Assembly (NCBI GenBank): GCA_019594195.1
Contig: JAFDTP010000016.1
Coordinates: 1 to 27,097, forward strand
DNA length: 27,097 nucleotides
Direction: 5' to 3'
DNA from: Thermoplasmata archaeon
Lineage (GTDB): Archaea; Thermoplasmatota; Thermoplasmata; Halarchaeoplasmatales; Halarchaeoplasmataceae
The notes beneath the pieces are model-generated. The model was given only the letters and a program-made list of their open reading frames with translations. It searched no databases and was not told where the DNA came from. Of this stretch, positions 22,051 to 27,097 are shown one piece after another. Every line of letters begins with the position of its first letter. Positions within the stretch are counted from its first letter, which is position 1. The position numbers were made by a program, and so were the translations under genes.

Positions 22051-23396
22051 CTATCGAACACCTCGTCATAAAAACGTTCTTCGATCATCTCGGAAGCCTC
22101 TATTTCATCTTCGAACTTATCTAAAGGTATCTTGCCTCCGGCAGCATGTGGATGTCCGCCGGCTTCTCCTATATCGGAAAAAGCATTTTTCATGATCTCT
22201 CCCATGTTCGAATGAAGGTCTTTACTCCTTGCGGACATATGTATGTTCTCATCTTTGACTCCATATACGAGTACAGTGAGTATATCTCTTTCCCTGAGAA
22301 GTAGATCAGCTATCTGGGCTATACCTTCGGTGTAGTGAACTTCCCGGCAGAAAGCTGTCAGGACGTCCTCCTTTATCCTCCTGTTGAATATAGCACTACC
22401 CATCGCGGTAAACGTTTCAGAATATATGGGAGGGTTTTCTAGAACATCTAATATGTCCTTGTCGCTTATCGTATTCAGGTAAGTTATGGCCCTGTAGTCA
22501 CTGGAACTTATGTTCTTAGTATAGTCGCTCGTATCTATCTTTATACCTACCAAAAGAGCGGATGCCAGGGTAGGCGAGATGTCCATGTCAAGATTTATCA
22601 GGTGCTGTGTCATCAGGGTCGCGGTCGCACCTACGTCCGATCTGATCTGCGTGAATTCTTTCCCCTTGATCCTTTTGTTGGTGCCGTGATGATCGATGAT
22701 AACATCAGGCTCAACATCCTCGGGTATGTTATCACTCTGGCAGGGATCACCGAAGTCCAAGAAAACTACTTTTTCATTCTCTTCTGATGAAGTATCGAAG
22801 GAATCCTGGTCTATGTTGTAGAATATGTGCTCATCATCGTCGAGGAATATCTCGCTCTCCGTAGGCCCGATAGTCCCTCCGTAATAGGTATTTGAACCGA
22901 CGTCTTTTTCTTCACATATCTTCTCGAAAGCCATAGCGGAAGCGATAGCGTCCATATCGGGATCGTCGTGAAGATAGATCGATATACCGTCCTCGCAGGA
23001 GGATATGGTCTTGCAAAGTTCCCGGGTCTTGATTTTCATTCTGTGATCCCGGAAACTTCTTAAAATCGATCCTAGGACGAGTTCGTGGGTCTGATAGACC
23101 TCATGCAATCGATGCTCATCCTCATACTCTTCCAACGTCGAAGGATCTTCAACTACAGCTATCTGACATATATCGGGATCTATATCCTCGACCTCCTCAA
23201 AAAGGTCGCCTGAGGAAAGATCTCCTACATAAGCGATCCCGTCTATCTTGCCACTATCTGTTTTTAAGAGATCTATCAATCCGTCCTTATCATATTCCTG
23301 ACCATCTAAATATCTAACGTCCTCTTTCATCCCTTTGGAGGAGGCTTTGAGAGACTGAAAATCCGATCCTTCGGCATAGATGAGGTACATCTTCAT
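22047..23396 (-). CDS. DHH/DHHA1-family phosphoesterase with an extra N-terminal domain
   Basis: A 449-aa protein. The first 130 residues form an alpha/beta domain (MKMYLIYAEGSDF...VVEDPS) resembling a nucleotide-binding or TrkA-like fold, but I see no clear GxGxxG motif. The DHH domain follows with HDDPDMDAIASA (His143, Asp147, Asp149), VFLDFGD (Asp215) and IDHHGTNK (Asp235-His236-His237), all metal ligands of RecJ/NrnA/GdpP-type enzymes. DHHA1 ends with GEAGGHPHAAGGKI, the substrate-binding GGH motif. Likely reactions are hydrolysis of nanoRNAs, 3'-phosphoadenosine phosphate or cyclic dinucleotides such as c-di-AMP. An N-terminal regulatory domain is often found on such enzymes. It starts directly after the DUF835 stop. 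Confidence 0.88.
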   Translation of the reverse strand: MKMYLIYAEGSDFQSLKASSKGMKEDVRYLDGQEYDKDGLIDLLKTDSGKIDGIAYVGDLSSGDLFEEVEDIDPDICQIAVVEDPSTLEEYEDEHRLHEVYQTHELVLGSILRSFRDHRMKIKTRELCKTISSCEDGISIYLHDDPDMDAIASAMAFEKICEEKDVGSNTYYGGTIGPTESEIFLDDDEHIFYNIDQDSFDTSSEENEKVVFLDFGDPCQSDNIPEDVEPDVIIDHHGTNKRIKGKEFTQIRSDVGATATLMTQHLINLDMDISPTLASALLVGIKIDTSDYTKNISSSDYRAITYLNTISDKDILDVLENPPIYSETFTAMGSAIFNRRIKEDVLTAFCREVHYTEGIAQIADLLLRERDILTVLVYGVKDENIHMSARSKDLHSNMGEIMKNAFSDIGEAGGHPHAAGGKIPLDKFEDEIEASEMIEERFYDEVFDR

Positions 23397-24131
23397 TCAT
23401 CCAAATGTGAGATCGAACTCACCTTTGATCTTTTCAAGTAATTTTTCTTCTAGAGCACTTCCAGAGAGAGAAACGACGAGACATCCTTCGTTTTCGGTGA
23501 CTTTATCACGGGTGAAATTCAGGAACTTTAGGACTTTACTGCCGTCGTTATAGTTGGTCATCAGTGGGATACCGGAAAGGAAGATCACGCTATTTTGATT
23601 GTTTATCATGTAGTTCCCTATCTCGTTGGATAGACCGGAAAGATCTGAAGGAGATCTCTTGATCGTCTTTATATCCGATCCTACGTTTTCTCCCTTCGAT
23701 CTCGTAAGCCAGATGAACTTGCTGCCGTCTTCGGGTATATCGTGCATATCCAAGAGTTTATCCGGTGATTCTCTAGCTATGATCAATGCCGACGCTCCTT
23801 TTCTCATAACATCGACCAACTCATCCAAGGACCTCTCCGGTTTTTTCTCGATGAAGAGGTAGGCGTCTCCTTTTGTCCACGAGATCTTGGGTTCATCGTC
23901 TCCATTTCCTGGACCATCATCTTCACCGATGGTCAGCATACCGGGATCTTCATTGAGTTCGGTCCTCTTTGAGTCTACTTCCTGGTAAAGGGTACCTATC
24001 TTGCTCTCGGTCCTGCTTCTCAATTCCCATCCTTCGTACTTAGATATCAGACTCTCGATGTCGGACCATGCGTCCTTCAGTCCTTCTTCATAAGCTTTCA
24101 GATAGAGTTCTATCTTATCCTCTTTATCCAT
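23397..24131 (-). CDS. DUF835-domain protein
   Basis: A 244-aa soluble acidic protein. Residues 1-60 are helical, followed by an acidic Gly/Asp-rich linker (about 60-85). Residues 88-242 fit DUF835: GDAYLFIEKKPERSLDELVD, then ALIIARESPDKLL, FIWLTRSKGENV, and SVIFLSGIPLMTNYNDG followed by VLKFLNFTRDKVTENEG. In archaea DUF835 is often the last domain of signalling proteins and looks like a degenerate nucleotide-binding fold without a Walker A motif. Here it is a stand-alone protein between a PAC2 protein (13-base gap) and a DHH phosphoesterase (no gap). The molecular role is unknown. Confidence 0.75.
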   Translation of the reverse strand: MDKEDKIELYLKAYEEGLKDAWSDIESLISKYEGWELRSRTESKIGTLYQEVDSKRTELNEDPGMLTIGEDDGPGNGDDEPKISWTKGDAYLFIEKKPERSLDELVDVMRKGASALIIARESPDKLLDMHDIPEDGSKFIWLTRSKGENVGSDIKTIKRSPSDLSGLSNEIGNYMINNQNSVIFLSGIPLMTNYNDGSKVLKFLNFTRDKVTENEGCLVVSLSGSALEEKLLEKIKGEFDLTFG

Positions 24132-24144
24132 CGATATCCCTTTT

Positions 24145-24921
24145 TCATCCTATATAGCTTAGGTCTTCGCTGCTGCCTTCCTGCTGCTGCATGGCGCTCA
24201 TATCCATGTCTTTGACTTTGTTGGTCAACTCCTCGACCTCTTCGGCTTTTTCGTCCAATTTATCGTAACTTATATCCATGTCGATATATTTCATCAATTT
24301 TTTGAGTACGGCTCTAGCAGCACCTGGATCAACAAAGTAACCAGACGTCTCTCCCATGAGGCACACGCCGCTGATATCATACAGCTTCTCGCCGAGTCCG
24401 AGGAGTAGACCGCTTGCCCCTATGATACCCGATGAAGGATGCTCTTCAGAAAATTTCACACCGAGTTCCTTCATCTCTTCGATCTTTTCCAGAGTGGTAG
24501 CGGCACCAAGGACCTCCGGTTTATCTACTATATCGCCGTGACTGTAACCTCCTAGTGAAAAGACTCTATTGACACCCAGATCTTTGGAAACCGAAAGTAT
24601 CCTGTCGGTGAGTTGATACTGTCCCTGCGGTGTCATACCTTGATAATCTCCAGTCAAAAGTACCAAGTCTACGTTGTTTTCACCTACGTTCTCCTTGCAG
24701 TAAAGCCTATTATTGACCAGCTTTGAAAGTCCCTCTTCATCTACCAGTACTTGAGGTGGGAAATAAAGGGATTGTATCTCAGCTATCTTCTCAGCGTTTA
24801 TCTCGTCTATAAGATGTTCCACCGCGAGTTTACCCACGTTCCCGACACCTGGTAATCCTTCTATGAGGAGTGCGTCTTCTAAATCTGGCTTTTCAGCGAA
24901 ATCTACGATTATGTCATCCAT
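24145..24921 (-). CDS. PAC2-family proteasome assembly chaperone homologue
   Basis: A 258-aa protein of the archaeal PAC2/PbaB-like family. ALLIEGLPGVGNVGKLAVEH near the start is the family signature, with VLLTGDYQGMTPQGQYQLTD, FSLGGYSHGD, SSGIIGASGLLLGLG and CLMGETSGYFVDPGAARAVL further along. Relatives bind proteasome alpha rings or act as ATP-independent chaperones. The last residues are DLSYIG; the HbYX tail used by some proteasome partners is not clearly present. The frame is open to 24972, but ATG 24921 begins the conserved part and overlaps the nop10 stop by a few bases, so it is preferred. The nop10-PAC2 pairing is a known archaeal neighbourhood. A coiled-coil C-terminal region (about 220-250) may mediate oligomers. 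Confidence 0.9.
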   Translation of the reverse strand: MDDIIVDFAEKPDLEDALLIEGLPGVGNVGKLAVEHLIDEINAEKIAEIQSLYFPPQVLVDEEGLSKLVNNRLYCKENVGENNVDLVLLTGDYQGMTPQGQYQLTDRILSVSKDLGVNRVFSLGGYSHGDIVDKPEVLGAATTLEKIEEMKELGVKFSEEHPSSGIIGASGLLLGLGEKLYDISGVCLMGETSGYFVDPGAARAVLKKLMKYIDMDISYDKLDEKAEEVEELTNKVKDMDMSAMQQQEGSSEDLSYIG

Positions 24922-25090
24922 TTTTATCATCTCTTTTAGAGTATCTTTTTTGTTTCCTTCTATAGTCCCCATACCTATCTTCAGGGGAATATTTGGGCGG
25001 CTTGGGATCTATGGTCTCTCGCCCGCACCGTTCACAGAAATCTTGAAGCGTATATCCTTCACATGAAGGGCATTTCTTTATCTTTTTCAT
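24914..25090 (-). CDS. nop10: Ribosome biogenesis protein Nop10
   Basis: A 58-aa protein of the H/ACA ribonucleoprotein, which with Cbf5, Gar1 and L7Ae guides pseudouridylation of RNA. The zinc ribbon is KKCPSCEGYTL (Cys7, Cys10) and FCERCGRET (Cys19, Cys22), followed by PKPPKYSPEDRYGDYRRKQK, the standard archaeal Nop10 tail that binds Cbf5. The length is normal. The ATG at 25090 lies about 32 bases after a TATA box, and the stop overlaps the PAC2 start. It heads the five-gene unit running to 21394. Confidence 0.95.
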   Translation of the reverse strand: MKKIKKCPSCEGYTLQDFCERCGRETIDPKPPKYSPEDRYGDYRRKQKRYSKRDDKNG

Positions 25091-25102
25091 CTGAGAACCA
25101 CT

Positions 25103-25116
25103 ATCTCATTAGAGAT
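25103..25116. repeat. Short inverted repeat in the nop10 leader
   Basis: ATCTC-ATTA-GAGAT is a perfect 5-bp inverted repeat between the TATA box and the nop10 ATG. CTCAT/ATGAG overlaps it as an alternative. It may be an operator. Confidence 0.3.
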
Positions 25117-25121
25117 GAGGG

Positions 25122-25135
25122 TTTATATATTTAAG
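25122..25135 (-). promoter_or_regulatory. TATA box of the nop10 operon
   Basis: The minus strand reads CTTAAATATATAAA, about 32-45 bases before ATG 25090. It is the only strong promoter signal seen for the unit nop10-PAC2-DUF835-DHH-M50. Confidence 0.5.
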
Positions 25136-25171
25136 GCTTCGTCATCTTCAGATGTGAAACCATCAAGATAT

Positions 25172-25849
25172 CTACCCATCAGTATCTTCTGCGACTTTTA
25201 TCATCATGCCCATGTCGCCCAATCGGTACCTATTCAGATCTTTCGCCTCTGTAAAATCAAAAAAAGCCTGGCTGAAATCGATATTGTCAGCTAAAAGAAA
25301 ACGATCTTCTTTCAGATTTCTCCATGCCAGAGCGAATTCGAACATCATAGTTTCGTAAGAATGATCGCTGTCATGCAGGAATATATCTATATCTGAAGAT
25401 AGGCTTTCGAAGATATTCGGTAGTTCATGGTAGGTGTTGCCTATCTTAAGATCCCATCTTTCTCTCAGCTCGTCAGGTACTGCCCAACCGGACTCCTTTC
25501 CGGGAGGCAGTACAGCGCCTGTTTTCACCTCAGGTGTTATATCGTCAAGGTTGACTGGAAGATCTACGGAATAGAGGTGTCCTTTTCCGTTATCTTGCAT
25601 CGCCTTCAATATTACCGATGATGAAAATCCATTGCAGACACCGGTTTCCACCATGATATCTGGAGAGGCCTCCCTGATCAGATCGTAGAGTTTCTGCCCG
25701 CTCTCCTCACCTAATATAGCTGGGTGAAATTCTTCATATCTCTCGAACTCCTTGTGTATCCTTGAGGCTGTGTCTTCTATGAAATCAGATATATCGTAAG
25801 AAACACCTACATCATACTCATCGAGCCTATCTCGCAGCTTTTCTTCCAT
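25172..25849 (-). CDS. TylF-like class I methyltransferase (Methyltransf_24 type)
   Basis: A 225-aa protein. IMVETGVCNGFSSSVILKAM (about 65-84) is the SAM-binding motif I in the form used by Methyltransf_24/TylF-like and cephalosporin hydroxylase-like families. LYSVDLP is the ribose-contacting segment, and IDIFLHDSDHSYETMMFEF (about 155-173) holds the Asp/His metal-like motif. Relatives methylate sugars or small molecules, sometimes metal-dependent. The substrate is unknown. GAGG lies about 10 bases before ATG 25849. It follows the transaldolase gene by 37 bases and may share its transcript. Confidence 0.72.
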   Translation of the reverse strand: MEEKLRDRLDEYDVGVSYDISDFIEDTASRIHKEFERYEEFHPAILGEESGQKLYDLIREASPDIMVETGVCNGFSSSVILKAMQDNGKGHLYSVDLPVNLDDITPEVKTGAVLPPGKESGWAVPDELRERWDLKIGNTYHELPNIFESLSSDIDIFLHDSDHSYETMMFEFALAWRNLKEDRFLLADNIDFSQAFFDFTEAKDLNRYRLGDMGMMIKVAEDTDG

Positions 25850-25886
25850 CTTATCTTCCTCGGTATTTCAGATCATCTATCCAGAT

Positions 25887-26795
25887 TCAAGGTCCACCTT
25901 CAAGTATCTCTTTGTATTCTGGTATGACGTCTTCGTCGAAGGATTTCATGCCTTCTTCAGTCTTGTGATGCACCATCATTTCTTCTATCACGCTGAAAGG
26001 CAGAGTTGCCACGTCCACACCGATCTCCGCACAGCTGCGTGCCTGTCGAGCAGTTCTGATACTGGCTGCGAGTATATCAGTATCGAATGAATAATTGCTG
26101 AATATCTCCTTTATCGACCATACCAGATCTATACCGGACCGTATCCCCTCGTCGTTCCCCCAGTCGTAGAGTTCCATGGTACCTTTGTCTCTATAAACTA
26201 TGTTCTCTCTGTTGAATTCGCTTATCCTGTAGCGGAGTTCCGTTTCCCTTATCCTTTCGGTCAGTTCTTCGGGATAGTACGTCCCTTTTGGGTAGTCTTT
26301 CCCTCTTTCTAGGCCTATGCCTTTCCGGATATGATCGTCTATCCTGCCGAGGAAGGGGCTGACGTAGTCTGCACCGGCTTTTGCGGCCATGAGTGCTTGA
26401 TTCGGCTTCATGACCAGCGTACAGTTAACGGGGATGCCTTTTTCGCTCAAAGTTTTGATGGCTTTTACGCCTTCAAAGTCGTCATCTCCTTCCTTCATGG
26501 AAGTGTTTATAGGGATCTTCACAACGACGTTATCATTGACAGGGTTGAACTTTTCATAGAGTGTTTCACCCTCTTTGACCATACCCTCTGAGTCGGTCCT
26601 TGTGGCTTCTAGACTCACCGGACCGTCAACGGTTTTCAATATCTCCTCTATATGTTTTTCAAGGCTGATATCGCCTTCAGCCTCGTCGACTGCGTTCTTT
26701 ATCAGTGAGGGGTTGGTAGTAACTCCGTCCAGTATTCCCCATGATTCAGCTTCTTTGATCTCGTCCATGTCCGCGGTATCTACAAATATATCCAT
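25887..26795 (-). CDS. tal: Transaldolase (MipB/TalC type) with an internal insertion
   Basis: A 302-aa class I aldolase-fold enzyme that transfers a dihydroxyacetone unit between sugar phosphates, or acts as a fructose-6-phosphate aldolase. FVDTADMDEIKEAESWGILD, GVTTNPSLI, VVKIPIN with Schiff-base Lys93, NCTLVMKPNQALMAAKAGA, YVSPFLGRIDD and DTDILAASIR are the family motifs in the expected order. The short type is usually about 215-220 residues. Here about 65 residues (155-219, from HIRKGIGLERG to NDEGIRSG) are inserted between the SPFLGRIDD strand and the helix before DTDILAAS. The insertion is in frame and charged, with no sign of frameshift. ATG 26795 lies 10 bases after the transketolase stop, with GTGAT just before it. 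Confidence 0.92.
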   Translation of the reverse strand: MDIFVDTADMDEIKEAESWGILDGVTTNPSLIKNAVDEAEGDISLEKHIEEILKTVDGPVSLEATRTDSEGMVKEGETLYEKFNPVNDNVVVKIPINTSMKEGDDDFEGVKAIKTLSEKGIPVNCTLVMKPNQALMAAKAGADYVSPFLGRIDDHIRKGIGLERGKDYPKGTYYPEELTERIRETELRYRISEFNRENIVYRDKGTMELYDWGNDEGIRSGIDLVWSIKEIFSNYSFDTDILAASIRTARQARSCAEIGVDVATLPFSVIEEMMVHHKTEEGMKSFDEDVIPEYKEILEGGP

Positions 26796-26805
26796 AATAT
26801 CACGT

Positions 26806-27097
26806 TCATCTTCTTTTCAAAACATCATGTGCGCTCTCCACTATATGTTCTGCGGTCAATCCGTACTTGTCCATCAGCTCGTCACTCTCGCCTGATTCAC
26901 CGAATACGTTCGGTACTCCGACTCGCTTCATTGGAACGTGGTAGTCGCTTTCTGATATCACTTGAGATATACCACTTCCCATGCCCTGACTCACGACATG
27001 TTCTTCCGCGGTGACAATTCCGCCCGTTTCTTTCGCAGATTCGACGATCTTCTTCTCATCTAGTGGTTTGATCGTACTCATGTTTAGTACTCTCGCA
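26806..27097 (-). CDS. tkt: Transketolase C-terminal subunit (partial)
   Basis: The frame enters from the right edge (ARVLNM precedes the internal ATG 27081), so only the last 96 residues are visible. MSTIKPLDEKKIVESAKETG, VTAEEHVVSQGMGSGI and VGVPNVFGESGESDELMDKYGL are the C-terminal domain of transketolase. Archaeal transketolase is usually split into two genes, and the rest of this subunit and its partner would lie outside the window. Together with the transaldolase it supplies the non-oxidative pentose-phosphate route to ribose and erythrose phosphates. Confidence 0.92.
   Translation of the reverse strand, partial: ARVLNMSTIKPLDEKKIVESAKETGGIVTAEEHVVSQGMGSGISQVISESDYHVPMKRVGVPNVFGESGESDELMDKYGLTAEHIVESAHDVLKRR

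Noticed and set aside
1..27097. CRISPR arrays, IS elements, phage genes or toxin-antitoxin pairs
   Set aside because: No regularly spaced direct repeats, transposase or phage structural motifs, terminal repeats or known toxin families were seen on either strand.

Overview
The window comes from an archaeon, most likely a euryarchaeal lineage. The evidence is a TATA-binding protein, a Nop10 H/ACA protein missed by length cut-offs, an archaeal-type HMG-CoA synthase/thiolase/DUF35 operon, a PAC2 proteasome-assembly protein, a DUF835 protein, TATA boxes about 25-30 nt before many starts, and T-run terminators. Proteins are rich in Asp and Glu, which would fit a salt-adapted organism, but the lineage cannot be fixed from this sequence. 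There is no sign of a phage, IS element, CRISPR array or complete RNA gene, and no gene-free stretch exceeds 300 bases.

Region 1 (1-10634) is a signalling island. A small histidine kinase and a response regulator with a PAS domain and a PadR-like DNA-binding tail lie on the minus strand. Divergent from them are three large plus-strand proteins that begin with a receiver domain: two multi-sensor kinases (PAS and GAF domains) and one receiver-GAF-PAS protein without a kinase. Around these lie a truncated secreted or anchored protein, a 67-aa soluble protein and a 36-aa membrane microprotein. The most striking signal is a near-identical inverted repeat, TATCG-N5-CGATA. It occurs three times in the first 1.9 kb, each time 56-68 bases upstream of a minus-strand start and about 22-26 bases upstream of a TATA-like element. 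This looks like an undescribed operator for a small regulon, with the PadR-type response regulator as the obvious candidate binder.

Region 2 (10682-13029) holds a sugar-phosphate nucleotidyltransferase, a methyltransferase and a nitroreductase. Region 3 (13095-16417) is the first part of the mevalonate pathway: XRE-type regulator, HMG-CoA synthase, thiolase and DUF35 bridging protein in one tight operon. The thiolase has Gly where the nucleophilic Cys should be and Arg where the GHP-motif His should be, so it may not be an active thiolase. The divergent gene encodes TBP. Next come a flavodoxin and a bacterial-type S-adenosylmethionine synthetase, the latter unusual in an archaeon.

Region 4 (19099-21377) is a lipoate operon: LplA-type ligase, a radical SAM protein resembling the LipS1/LipS2 lipoyl synthases, and a methyltransferase. 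Region 5 (21394-25090, minus) is a five-gene unit: Nop10, PAC2 protein, DUF835 protein, DHH phosphoesterase and an M50 membrane protease. Region 6 (25172-27097, minus) holds a methyltransferase, a transaldolase with an internal insertion of about 65 residues, and the C-terminal end of a transketolase subunit, pointing to non-oxidative pentose-phosphate metabolism.
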